Below are positions 24,308 to 32,637 of a DNA stretch of 36,991 nucleotides, one piece after another; position 1 is the stretch's first letter, and each line of letters opens with the position of its first letter. This DNA is from Chloroflexota bacterium. Lineage in GTDB: Bacteria > Chloroflexota > UBA6077 > JACCZL01. The DNA is taken from positions 1-36,991 of the forward strand of contig JADZEM010000074.1 in the NCBI GenBank assembly GCA_020850535.1, in the 5' to 3' direction. The notes beneath the pieces were generated by a model that made no database searches, was not told the DNA's origin, and saw only the letters and a list, made by a program, of their open reading frames with translations. A program made the position numbers and the translations under genes.

Positions 24308-25537
24308 TCACGCCTGGACCGACTTCCCGCCGCGCCGCAACTGGATCCCCGCCAGCTTGACCAGCCCCAGCGCGATCTTCCGCGCGTGCGAGTCGGCGGT
24401 GTGCGCGCGCGCCGCCCGATTCCCCGTCGCGATGAGCCGCTTCCGCAGCGCGTGGTCGGCGATGAGCCGCTCCATCGCGTCGGCCAGGGCGGCCGGGTCG
24501 GACGGCGGGACCAGCAGTCCGTTCACCTCGTGTTGGACGAGCGTCGGGACGCCGGCCACGTTCGAGACGACGATGGGCAGGCCCGAGGCCATCGCCTCCA
24601 GGAGCACGCGCGGCACACCCTCGCCGGGCAGGGTCGGCAGCACGAACAGGTCGTGCTGGCGGGCCAGTGCGAGCACCTGGGGCAGCGTCCGCGACCCCAG
24701 AAACTCGATGCGGTCCGCGATGCCGGCCGCGCGCGCGGCGGCCAGCACGCGCTCGCGCTCCTCCTCGCCGAGCGTGCCGACCGTTGGCCCGACGATGGTC
24801 AGGCGCACGTCATGGCCCCGTTCGACCAGCATCGCCAGGGCCGGCGGCAGGAACCGCAGCCCCTTGCGCGGATCGATGCGGCTGACCGTCAGCAGGCGGA
24901 TCGGGGCGTGGCCGGGCGTGCCGAGGCCGGTGTCCTCGCGGCCGATCACGTCGGCGTCGCCGATGGTCGAGGTGGTGGTGAGCAGGACGTCGCGGTTGGG
25001 TCGGTGGTACTTCGCGTAGAGGCCCTGCCCGTTCACGAAGGCCGGCGCCCAGGCCACCATCCGCGCTTGCAGCCACGACTCCAGCCCGAGGTACAGCTTG
25101 TAGGCCAGCCGTTTGAGGCTGTCCACCTTCACGGACTCGGACACGCCGTCCAGGTCGCCCACCACGATGGTGAACAGCGGGCGGCGCAGGAGCTTGCTGA
25201 GCGCGTAGGCGTAGACGCCCAGCGGCGTCGGGATGCGGATGCAGACGAGGTCCGCGCCGGGGAGGGTGCGCCACAACTGTCCCAGCGCAGCGGGAAGGGC
25301 GCGGTAGAACAGCGGCAGGCGGTCGTAGAACGGGAGGGGCCACAGCGTAACGTTCTCCGCGCGCAGCCGGTATGCCTCGCCGGGGAACGGCTGGCGGCGC
25401 TCCGGCACGATCAGGTCGACGTGGTCGACGAACCGCGCCATCGACTCGACGAAGCGGCTGAACGAGCCTTCGGCCTCCCAGAGCCCGCCGTCGGGTGCAC
25501 GGTAGTACGGCCGGTGGTAGACGATAGCGAGCTTCAT
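24308..25537 (-). CDS. GT4-family glycosyltransferase
   Basis: 409 residues from the ATG at 25537 (MKLAIVYHRPYYRAPDGGLW); an upstream in-frame start at 25594 adds 19 residues with no homology-like character. C-domain landmarks are LLTVSRIDPRKGLRFLPPAL, FLGSRTLPQVLALARQHDLF and LPGEGVPRVLLEAMASGLPI with the Glu-x7-Glu motif. The C-terminus is basic (LRRGGKSVQA). It probably adds a sugar to the same surface glycan as its neighbours. Confidence 0.88.
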   Translation of the reverse strand: MKLAIVYHRPYYRAPDGGLWEAEGSFSRFVESMARFVDHVDLIVPERRQPFPGEAYRLRAENVTLWPLPFYDRLPLFYRALPAALGQLWRTLPGADLVCIRIPTPLGVYAYALSKLLRRPLFTIVVGDLDGVSESVKVDSLKRLAYKLYLGLESWLQARMVAWAPAFVNGQGLYAKYHRPNRDVLLTTTSTIGDADVIGREDTGLGTPGHAPIRLLTVSRIDPRKGLRFLPPALAMLVERGHDVRLTIVGPTVGTLGEEERERVLAAARAAGIADRIEFLGSRTLPQVLALARQHDLFVLPTLPGEGVPRVLLEAMASGLPIVVSNVAGVPTLVQHEVNGLLVPPSDPAALADAMERLIADHALRKRLIATGNRAARAHTADSHARKIALGLVKLAGIQLRRGGKSVQA

Positions 25538-25614
25538 GCAGGCAGCCCAGCCGCATGCACTATCGACGTGCTGGCACACTCGGTACCTGCGCATCGCCAG
25601 CGCTGACGACGAAT

Positions 25615-25704
25615 ATTGTCATTCTGAATATTGTCATTCTGAAGATTGTCATCCTGAATACTGTCATCCTGAATATTGTCATCCTGAATACTGTCATCCT
25701 GAGC
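25615..25704. repeat. 15-bp tandem array, six units
   Basis: Six consecutive copies of ATTGTCATCCTGAAT (variants ACTGTC and ATTCTG), the last running into a GTCATCCTGAGCGCAGCGAA repeat at 25694-25713. A right-end-like TTTCGCCGCGCTCACCATGA at about 25753-25772 may pair with it. The array lies between two glycosyltransferase genes on the minus strand, inside the 244-base gap that breaks the operon. Confidence 0.9.
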
Positions 25705-25781
25705 GCAGCGAAGGATCTCACCCGCGCGTGTGCTGATTCGGTATGTGAGATGTTTCGCCGCGCTCACCATGACATGGCTCC

Positions 25782-26963
25782 TCAGGGTCGCCGCTGGAGC
25801 GGCCGGGGGCCGGCCGCCAGCAGCCGCTCGTACAGCCCGATCAGCTTCTCGGCGCTCTTGCGCCAGGAGTGACGCTCCAGCACGCGCTGCCGTCCGTTCA
25901 GGCCCATCGCGCGGGCGCGCCCGGGGTTGCTGAGCAGCGCCAGGATCGCCTGGGCGAAGCCGCTGGCGTCGTTGGAGTCGGCCAGCAGCCCGTTCTCGCC
26001 CTCCGTGACGTAACGCGGCACCCCGCCGACCCGCGTCGCTACCACCGGGCGCTCGCAGGCGTTCGCCTCCAGCACGCAGTTCGGGGAGTTGTCGAAGATC
26101 GACGAGAGCAGGACGACATCGGACGCCGCGTAGAGGGCCGGCAGCCGAAACTGTGGCTGGTGACCCAGGAACGTGACGCCGTCTGACAGCCCCAGGCGCG
26201 CGACCTGTTCGCGGACCTGACCCTCCAGGGCGCCCTCGCCCACCATCACGAGGGCGGCGTCGGGCCGGGCCGTGCGGACCTCGGCAAAGGTGTCGATCAG
26301 CATCGGCAGGTTCTTGAGCGGCACGAACCGCCCGACGTAGAGCAGGATCGGCCGTCCGGCCAGTTGCGAGCGTAGCTCCTCATCTGGCTCGACCGGCCGA
26401 AACAGCTCGGAGTCCACGCCGCCCGTGATCTCGACCAGCTCGCGCCCGAGCGCCTGCTCGAAGTTGAGCGCGTCCCAGCCGTCCCCGATGATCGCGTCGG
26501 CCTTCGGAACGTACGGTCGCAGCCACTTCGCGGGCAGGCCGCCCTGGTTGCGAATGATGACGGGAAGAGGTCGCCGCCGCTTGACCTCGACCACGGGATA
26601 CAGTCCAGCCGCCTGGAGGATGTCGATGGGGTAGGCCGGATCGGCCACAAGGTTGACGACGGCCTTGCTGAACCGCTTGAAATCCTGGTTCAGCAGGAAG
26701 GTTGCCAGCCGTCCGGTCTTCGGCAGCACCATCAACCGGTAGACCAGGTCTCGGAAGTACGGCGCGCGCAGGTATCGTGCTGGGACGCCGGCGATCGGGT
26801 GGCGCACCTTGCCCAGCAGCGGATCGACCGACACCAGCGTCACGTCGCAGCCGAGCGCGTCGAGATGGGTCGCGAACGCCAGGTCGCGGGTCTCGCCGCC
26901 GCCGCGCATCATGCTGAGCGTGTAGTTGACGATGGAGACGCGCAGGCGGCTGGACGCGCTCAT
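25782..26963 (-). CDS. GT4-family glycosyltransferase
   Basis: 393 residues; the ATG at 26963 overlaps the upstream gene's stop by four bases (ATGA). N-domain: VSIVNYTLSMMRGGGETRDL, a Gly-rich loop. C-domain: ILLYVGRFVPLKNLPMLIDT, VTFLGHQPQFRLPALYAASD and FDNSPNCVLEANACERPVVA; the first Glu of the usual motif is replaced by Asn (NSPNCVLE), as in several GT4 branches. PLKN carries the conserved donor-phosphate-binding Lys. Confidence 0.88.
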   Translation of the reverse strand: MSASSRLRVSIVNYTLSMMRGGGETRDLAFATHLDALGCDVTLVSVDPLLGKVRHPIAGVPARYLRAPYFRDLVYRLMVLPKTGRLATFLLNQDFKRFSKAVVNLVADPAYPIDILQAAGLYPVVEVKRRRPLPVIIRNQGGLPAKWLRPYVPKADAIIGDGWDALNFEQALGRELVEITGGVDSELFRPVEPDEELRSQLAGRPILLYVGRFVPLKNLPMLIDTFAEVRTARPDAALVMVGEGALEGQVREQVARLGLSDGVTFLGHQPQFRLPALYAASDVVLLSSIFDNSPNCVLEANACERPVVATRVGGVPRYVTEGENGLLADSNDASGFAQAILALLSNPGRARAMGLNGRQRVLERHSWRKSAEKLIGLYERLLAAGPRPLQRRP

Positions 26964-28102
26964 CCGCGCACTCCCAGGAGGGCCGGCCGCCCGCTTCGCT
27001 CGGCGACGCCTTGCCGGTAGAGGGCGGCCAGCTCGCGGGCGTGCTGCTCGATGGAGAAGCGAGCGCGCGCCTCAGCGGCAGCCGCCGCGCCAAGCGCGAG
27101 CCGCCGATGCTCGCTGGCAGCCAGCCCATCGAGGGCGTCGGCCAGGGCATCGACGCTGGCCGCCGGCACGAGCAGCCCGGTTCGCCCATCGCCGACCACC
27201 TCGGGGTTGCCACCGACGCTCGTCGCCACGACCGCCCGTCCTGTGCCCATCGCTTCGACCAGCGCCAGGGACAGCCCCTCCCACTGGGACGGCAGCACGA
27301 AGATGTCCATGGCGGCGTAGAGGGTGTCGCGGTCGCGGCGCATCCCTAGAAACCGCACCCGCTCTCCGATGCCCAGCCGTTCGGCCTCGGCTTCGAGTTC
27401 GTCGCGGAGCGGCCCGACGCCGGCCAGGAACGCCACCAGCTTCGGGTGACTCGGCGCGAGCCGCGCGACGGCCTGGAGCAGCGTCCGCTGGCCCTTCTGC
27501 TCGGTGAGCCGCCCGAGCGTCCCCAGGACGATGGCGTCCTCGGGCAGGCCGAGGGCGGCCCGGGCCGGCGCTCGATCCGCGACCGTCGGCTGCCGCCCGA
27601 AGCGGACGGCGTTGTAGATGACGGCCATCTTCGCGGCCGGCACGCCGACCTGCCGCTGGTAGAACTGCCCGACCACCGCGCAGCAGGCCACCACACGGTA
27701 GGTCCGCGCCGCCAGCGCCCGCTCAAGCAGGGCGTGGCGCTTCGGCTTGCGCTCGTAGATGTTCTGCTCGGCGGCCAGCACCACCGGCACGCCCGCCATG
27801 ATCGCGGCCAGCCGCCCGTAGATGCTGGCCACGATCAAGAAGGTGTGCACGATCTCTGGCCGCTCGCGTTGGAGCAGCCGCACCAGCCGCAGGAAGGCGG
27901 CCGGGTCGCGCGGGCCGGGCTGTCCGCTGGCAAGCTGAACCGGCACACCGGCGGCTGCGATCTCCTCGGCGATGGGGCCACGCTTCGTGAGCGCCACCAC
28001 GCCGGTCTCGACGCCAACGGATGGCAGCGTGGTGCTGGCCCCCAGGACCAGCTCTTCGGCCCCGCCCACACTGAGATGCTGGCAGAGGAACAGCGCTTTC
28101 AC
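26960..28102 (-). CDS. GT4-family glycosyltransferase
   Basis: 380 residues from the GTG at 28102, which overlaps the upstream stop by four bases (GTGA) and has GGAG upstream. The frame is open much further, but only as a shadow of the upstream gene. N-domain: VKALFLCQHLSVGGAEELVL. C-domain: IVLGTLGRLTEQKGQRTLLQ, VRFLGMRRDRDTLYAAMDIF and PSQWEGLSLALVEAMGTGRA with Glu-x7-Glu. Middle gene of the tightly coupled minus-strand trio. Confidence 0.9.
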   Translation of the reverse strand: MKALFLCQHLSVGGAEELVLGASTTLPSVGVETGVVALTKRGPIAEEIAAAGVPVQLASGQPGPRDPAAFLRLVRLLQRERPEIVHTFLIVASIYGRLAAIMAGVPVVLAAEQNIYERKPKRHALLERALAARTYRVVACCAVVGQFYQRQVGVPAAKMAVIYNAVRFGRQPTVADRAPARAALGLPEDAIVLGTLGRLTEQKGQRTLLQAVARLAPSHPKLVAFLAGVGPLRDELEAEAERLGIGERVRFLGMRRDRDTLYAAMDIFVLPSQWEGLSLALVEAMGTGRAVVATSVGGNPEVVGDGRTGLLVPAASVDALADALDGLAASEHRRLALGAAAAAEARARFSIEQHARELAALYRQGVAERSGRPALLGVRG

Positions 28103-29472
28103 GGGTGTGCTCCGGTCGCCGCCCCGACCGTGTCTCGGAGCGGCAGCCCCAGCGAGCCGGCGATCACCGCGGCGATGCGCGCCGCCGCCTTGCCGTCGAA
28201 GCGGGTGTACCGCTCGACGACCTCTTCGCGCTTGCGGCGCAGGCGGTCGCGGGCGACCGAGTCGGTGAGCAGACTCCAGACGGCGTCGGCGAACGCCCCG
28301 TGCGTCCGGACGTGGACGGTCCCGCCAATCGGCTCGAACTGGTCGAAGTGCGGCACCTCGTCGAAGTTGACCGTCACAATCGGCCGGTCCAGCAGCATCG
28401 CCAACAGGACCGTGGACGAAGACGACGAGATGAACAGGTCGCAGGCGGCGATCAGGTCCGGCATCTCGGCCTGGGTGAGGACCGTCACCGGCGGATCGAG
28501 CGTCTGGCAGAAGGCGTAGTCTTCGGCGTGCTCGCGCGGGTGCAGCTTGAGGACGAGGGTGCAGCCGTCGATGGTCTGAATCGCCTCGGCCATGGCGCGG
28601 ACGTTCGCTTCGAGGGTCTCGTGGGAGATGACCTTGCGCCAGAGGACCGGCTGCGTGGCGTAGAGGGCCACCGTCTCGGTGAGGGGCATGCCGTACTGCT
28701 GGCGAATCGCCAATCGGGCAGCGGCGTCTGCGGTCTGCGCGCGGCGGTAGACGGCATCGTGGGTGGGGTGGCCGGTCACGACGATCTCGCGCTTGCGGAC
28801 GCCCTGCGCCACGAACTGGTCGCGGAATGCGCTGCCCATGACGGCGAACTGCTCGGCCTCGCCACCGCCGTAGCTCTCCACGAGGGTGAACCGCAAACCC
28901 AGTGCGCCCAGAATCGACTGGTAGACCGTACGCGTCAACGGCCCGATCCGCTGCCGGAGCGGGCTGCGCTCGCGTTGCGGGGTGGCCGGGGCGTACTGGA
29001 TCTTCCGCAGGCGGTCGTACATCTCCTGGGGGTAGCTGAAGGCCCACTGCACGACCAGGGTCGGGAGGCCGGCGGCGTTCGCCTCGCGCACCAGGAACCG
29101 TTCGAGGAGCAGGGTGTCCTGAATCACGACGACGGCTGACGGTCCGATCTCGCGGAGCATGCGCTGAGCCAGCGCTCGCGCCCGGCTCAGCCGCGCGATC
29201 TCGTCCACCGTGGCAGCACCCGGCAGCCGCCCAAGGCCCGCCGGCAGGGTCTGGCCCGGGAGCGCGACCTCGTACAGCGGGACGCCGCGCTCGGCGAGGG
29301 CCGCCCGCGCCCAGTCGCCCGGCGCGTGGTGGAAGAGCACCGAGCACGGCGTCTCATAGTCGGCCTGCAGACGGTCGATGACCGGCAGGAACGTCCGTAA
29401 CGTCTCGTCAGGCTCACGGGCCACGAACAGGACCGGCCGCTCAGGCGGGCGAGGTGAGGTCAGGCGTTCCAT
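28099..29472 (-). CDS. Capsule/UDP-GlcNAc 2-epimerase-like GT-B-fold protein
   Basis: 457 residues, first gene of the minus-strand train. The fold markers are PVLFVAREPDETLRTFLPVI at the N-terminus, KREIVVTGHPTHDAVYRRAQ in the middle (compare the VTGNP-type motif of UDP-GlcNAc 2-epimerases), and LVLKLHPREHAEDYAF followed by LIAACDLFISSSSSTVLLAM in the C-domain. LKLHP with a SSSST loop is common to capsule-polysaccharide transferases of the KpsS/CDP-glycerol-transferase type. It could therefore be a glycan transferase rather than an epimerase. No membrane segment is seen. Divergent from comEA; the 149-base gap should contain both promoters. Confidence 0.72.
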   Translation of the reverse strand: MERLTSPRPPERPVLFVAREPDETLRTFLPVIDRLQADYETPCSVLFHHAPGDWARAALAERGVPLYEVALPGQTLPAGLGRLPGAATVDEIARLSRARALAQRMLREIGPSAVVVIQDTLLLERFLVREANAAGLPTLVVQWAFSYPQEMYDRLRKIQYAPATPQRERSPLRQRIGPLTRTVYQSILGALGLRFTLVESYGGGEAEQFAVMGSAFRDQFVAQGVRKREIVVTGHPTHDAVYRRAQTADAAARLAIRQQYGMPLTETVALYATQPVLWRKVISHETLEANVRAMAEAIQTIDGCTLVLKLHPREHAEDYAFCQTLDPPVTVLTQAEMPDLIAACDLFISSSSSTVLLAMLLDRPIVTVNFDEVPHFDQFEPIGGTVHVRTHGAFADAVWSLLTDSVARDRLRRKREEVVERYTRFDGKAAARIAAVIAGSLGLPLRDTVGAATGAHP

Positions 29473-29621
29473 ACGGCGCGGAAGTGTACCACGCGCGTAC
29501 CCCGTCCCTTCGAGAAGCCGGCTCGCGTTGAGCGCTCAGACGCGGTAGAATCGGGCCAACTTCGCGAAGGACGTGCTGGGTTCGTGCCGTGGGTGTGTGT
29601 CTCACGGGCGAGGGGTGAACG

Positions 29622-30227
29622 GTGAGCAGCCGGGCTGCAATCGACTGGGTCGGTCGCTACCGCGCGTGGCTGGCAGCGGCGATGCTCGGCGCGGTCGCCG
29701 TGAGCCTCGGCGTCCTGATTGTGCGGCGTCCGGAGCCCCCGCGAGTGGTCGTCCAGCAGCAGCCGACCGTCAAGCCGGTCGCGGCGGTGTCGCCCCAGAC
29801 GCCGGCGGTGCTGGTGGTCCACATGAGCGGCGAGGTGATCGCCCCTGGCACCTATCGGTTGCCGGTCGGCGCGCGGATCGAGGATGCGCTGAAGGCGGCC
29901 GGCGGACCGAGCGGCGAGGGCGACATCCACCGGATCAATCTGGCCGCCCGGCTCGCGGATGGGCAGCAGATCGTGGTGCCGAAGCGGGTCGACCCGATGC
30001 TGGCCATCGCCGCGCACATCCCCAGTCCGACCCCTGGCCGGCTGAGCATCAACACGGCCTCGGTAGCCGAGCTCGACCGTCTGCCGGGCGTCGGGCCGGT
30101 CACGGCGCAGCGCATCGTGGCCTACCGCGAGCAGAACGGCCCGTTCGAGAGTATTCAGCAACTGCGAACGGCGAATCTCGTGAACGCCACGACGTTCGAG
30201 CGGATCAAGGAGCTGGTCGACCGGTAG
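29622..30227 (+). CDS. comEA: ComEA-type DNA-binding competence protein (SLBB + helix-hairpin-helix)
   Basis: 201 residues, GTG start with GAGGGG ahead. One N-terminal transmembrane anchor (about 17-36, WLAAAMLGAVAVSLGVLIV) is followed by a Pro/Val linker, a SLBB domain at about 62-125 (VVHMSGEVIAPGTYRLPVGA), and two helix-hairpin-helix motifs at 140-200 (SINTASVAELDRLPGVGPVT, FESIQQLRTANLVNATTFER). This is the standard ComEA order. It binds incoming double-stranded DNA outside the membrane and hands it to ComEC, encoded 2.4 kb downstream. Confidence 0.92.
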   Translation: MSSRAAIDWVGRYRAWLAAAMLGAVAVSLGVLIVRRPEPPRVVVQQQPTVKPVAAVSPQTPAVLVVHMSGEVIAPGTYRLPVGARIEDALKAAGGPSGEGDIHRINLAARLADGQQIVVPKRVDPMLAIAAHIPSPTPGRLSINTASVAELDRLPGVGPVTAQRIVAYREQNGPFESIQQLRTANLVNATTFERIKELVDR

Positions 30228-30360
30228 TCTCGGCCGCGGGCTGGTGGCTCGGCAGGCGTGAATCGCAGGGTCGCTCGGTGCCCATCGTCAACCTGACAGC
30301 AGCGAGAAACGACCTCGCGTCCGTCATTCCGACCGCGGCGAGGCACGAGCACACCCTCTC

Positions 30361-30626
30361 GTCATCCCGACCCCATTCGGCACGCTCAGGGCAAGCTACG
30401 CGAGGAACGCCCTCCCCTCCGTCATCCCGACCGCGGCGAGGCACGAGCGGAGTGGAGAGGGATCTTCTCCTTCTGTAGCGTGAGGAAGATCCCTCGACTG
30501 CGTTCGCACGCTCACTCCGCTCGGGATGACGGTGACGGGAGCACCCTCACGTCGCTCGGGATGACGGGGGAAGTGCCGGCAGGCTTGCCCTGAGCGTGCC
30601 GAACGGGTCGCTTCGCTCGGGATGAC
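30361..30626. repeat. Nested hairpin repeat cluster between convergent genes
   Basis: The 448-base gap between comEA (+) and the pentapeptide gene (-) contains nested inverted repeats. Outer arms (30361-30397 and 30582-30626) share GTCATCCCG and TTCGGCACGCTCAGGGCAAG. The inner pair (30421-30464 and 30483-30530) shares GTCATCCCGA, GAGCGGAGTG and AGGGATCTTC. Another partial copy starts at 30324. The likely role is termination for both genes; no gene lies here. Confidence 0.7.
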
Positions 30627-30675
30627 GGGGGAAGCGTCGAGTGACCCGACCCGGTCGTTCACGACTGACAGGCTG

Positions 30676-31983
30676 CTAGGCCGGGCTGGACGATGGGCGC
30701 GGAAAGTCGTCGGGCAGGATCGCGCCGAGCAGCCGCGCCTCCCGCCACGAGCAGCCGCGTGTCGAGGCCCCGATCATCGTCGCCCCGCTCAGCTCAGCCC
30801 GTTCGAGGTCGGCGTTGTCGAGCGTGGCATCCACGAGGTTGACGTGACGCAGGTCCGTGCCGATCAGCGATGCGCCGGTCAGGTTGGCCCGTTCGAGGTT
30901 CGCCCCCTGCATGTTCGCGCCGATCAGGTCAGCGCCATGCAGGCTGACGCTCTGAAGCGTGGCTGACTGGAGGTCGGAGAGGTAGAGGCTGGCCTCGCGA
31001 AGCTGTGCGCCGCGTAGATCTACCCCACGCAGGTTGGTGTGTCCAAGGTCCGCCTCGGAGAGAATGGCCTGCTGCAGACGCGCCGTGGTCAGATCCAGGC
31101 CGCGCAGGAGCGCACCGCGCAGGTTGGCAGCACTGAAGTCGGCGTGGCTGATGTGCGCCTGCTGGAGGTCGGCCCGCGCGAGCGTGGCCGATTTCAGGCT
31201 CGCGCCTTCGAGGGTCACATTGGCGAGGTTGACGGCCGTCAGATCGACGCCGTCGAGCACCGCGTTTCGCAGCGAGCACCCGGTGAGCTGTGCGTCTCGG
31301 AGGTCCGCACCGCGCAGGCGCGCCCGTGAGAGGTCGGCCCCGGTCAGGTCCGCGCCGCGCAGGTTCGCGCCCGAAAGGTCAGCCCCCGTCAGCTTCACGC
31401 CAGCCATCGCTGCCCCCGCGAGGTCCGCGCCGGCGAGGTTGGCGTCAGCAAGGTTCGCGTCGCGGAAGCGGGCGCGCGCCAGGCGCATGCCGGTGAGGCG
31501 CGCCCCACTCAGCCGTGACTCGGAGAAGTCGGCCGCCACCATGCTGGACGATTCCAGGTCGATGCCCCAGAGCGCCGTGCGCCGCAGATCGAGGCCATCC
31601 ACGCCCCCCCGCCCGAGCACCGTCAGCACGGACTGGATCTCCACGTCTGGCTCGATGCCGGTGCTTCCGACGTGCGCGTGCTGGCGAATGTAGGCGGCCA
31701 GGAGCTCCATGGTCGGCGTTCGGTACGAGTGCGCCTCGCGGGCCACCTGTTCGACAGCGTAGATGCCGCCCAGCCGCGACTCGACCGAGGTCTTCTTCGA
31801 ACCGTTGTCTCGCCCGAGCAGGCCGACGGCCGCCGCCCAGCGCTCGGCAATCGAGGTGCCGCGCGCAACGCTCAAGGCTTGCGTCACAACCGCGTGGATC
31901 CGCCAGTTCATCACCAGCATCGCCAGCAGGCCGATGATCAGCACCCCGTCCACGAGGAGCTGGATCTCGACGGGGACACTCAT
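30676..31983 (-). CDS. Membrane-anchored pentapeptide-repeat protein
   Basis: 435 residues. The N-terminus has one transmembrane segment (about 7-25, IQLLVDGVLIIGLLAMLVMN). Residues 35-125 form a helical region (ERWAAAVGLLGRDNGSKKTS, GIYAVEQVAREAHSYRTPTM) that often precedes pentapeptide repeats in similar proteins. From about 128 to 425 runs a near-continuous right-handed beta-helix of A(D/N)LXX repeats (ADLSGANLRGADLTGADLSR), about 55 units. It presumably serves as a cytoplasmic protein-interaction surface; some family members mimic DNA, but nothing here shows that. Situated between comEA and comEC on the opposite strand. Confidence 0.9.
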   Translation of the reverse strand: MSVPVEIQLLVDGVLIIGLLAMLVMNWRIHAVVTQALSVARGTSIAERWAAAVGLLGRDNGSKKTSVESRLGGIYAVEQVAREAHSYRTPTMELLAAYIRQHAHVGSTGIEPDVEIQSVLTVLGRGGVDGLDLRRTALWGIDLESSSMVAADFSESRLSGARLTGMRLARARFRDANLADANLAGADLAGAAMAGVKLTGADLSGANLRGADLTGADLSRARLRGADLRDAQLTGCSLRNAVLDGVDLTAVNLANVTLEGASLKSATLARADLQQAHISHADFSAANLRGALLRGLDLTTARLQQAILSEADLGHTNLRGVDLRGAQLREASLYLSDLQSATLQSVSLHGADLIGANMQGANLERANLTGASLIGTDLRHVNLVDATLDNADLERAELSGATMIGASTRGCSWREARLLGAILPDDFPRPSSSPA

Positions 31984-32285
31984 CGTCGGACCTCGGGCGC
32001 ACCTGGAGTGGGAACGCCACGGCCCCGGGTTCGGCCCGCGCCTGTCCAGCGCCCGGCCGAGCCTGCCACCCCGCCCTGTGGCGCGGCGGCGTACTCAGGG
32101 GTCTTGGCGCAGGATCGCGGGCCGGCCTGAGGCTCTGACGCGAGATTCCGACAATTCACAATGCTGTATCCTACCGCGCCCCGGGGGCGCGTGTGTTCCC
32201 TTCGATGGTTGTGATTCTGTTCCCGAGCGGCAGGGTTTCGCGCGGTGAGCGCCGCCTTGTTGCGGGCACACCTATAGCTGGCTAA

Positions 32286-32357
32286 TGTCGCGACAGCGCG
32301 CCTATTCCTGGATTAGCGTTTTGTCAAGAATTCGTCTTAGGTCACAGTGTCGCGACA
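32286..32357. promoter_or_regulatory. Two identical TGTCGCGACA palindromes (candidate operator pair)
   Basis: Perfect 10-bp palindromes at 32286-32295 and 32348-32357, 62 bases apart, in a stretch distinctly richer in A/T (about 32260-32400) than the rest of the window. It lies in the 654-base divergent gap between the pentapeptide gene and comEC. Between them GTTTTGTCAAGAATTCG offers a TTGTCA -35-like hexamer but no convincing -10. A regulator binding site is inference. Confidence 0.45.
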
Positions 32358-32637
32358 GACGGATGGTAACAGGCTGCATGAATTCTGTACAGCCCTGTGC
32401 GCCCAGCGTCGTCGTCCATGCGACCACCATCCTCACGATTGCTGCGTCGGCGCGCCACCGACGTGTGGCGCGCCGCCTCATCAGGTAACAACGACTGGTG
32501 AGGCCGTTTCGTGCGGATTTGGGGTGGCGGAACCCGACGTTCTCGGCGGTCGGCACTTGACGGTCAGGGTGCTCAGTACTATCCTCGCGCATCACCGGTG
32601 CGCTTGCCGAGCGCACGGCGAGACGCAGGGGGCGTGG

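Noticed and set aside
25534-25770. Small protein with a QDDNI repeat
   Set aside because: Direct translation of the 15-bp tandem array.
26960-29347. Single 795-residue fused glycosyltransferase
   Set aside because: Its first half is a shadow of the 28099-29472 gene; the GT begins at GTG 28102 with its own ribosome site.
29523-29551. Sigma-70-type promoter for comEA (TAGAAT -10)
   Set aside because: A TAGAAT lies at 29546-29551, but no -35 at 16-18 bases spacing; too weak to list.
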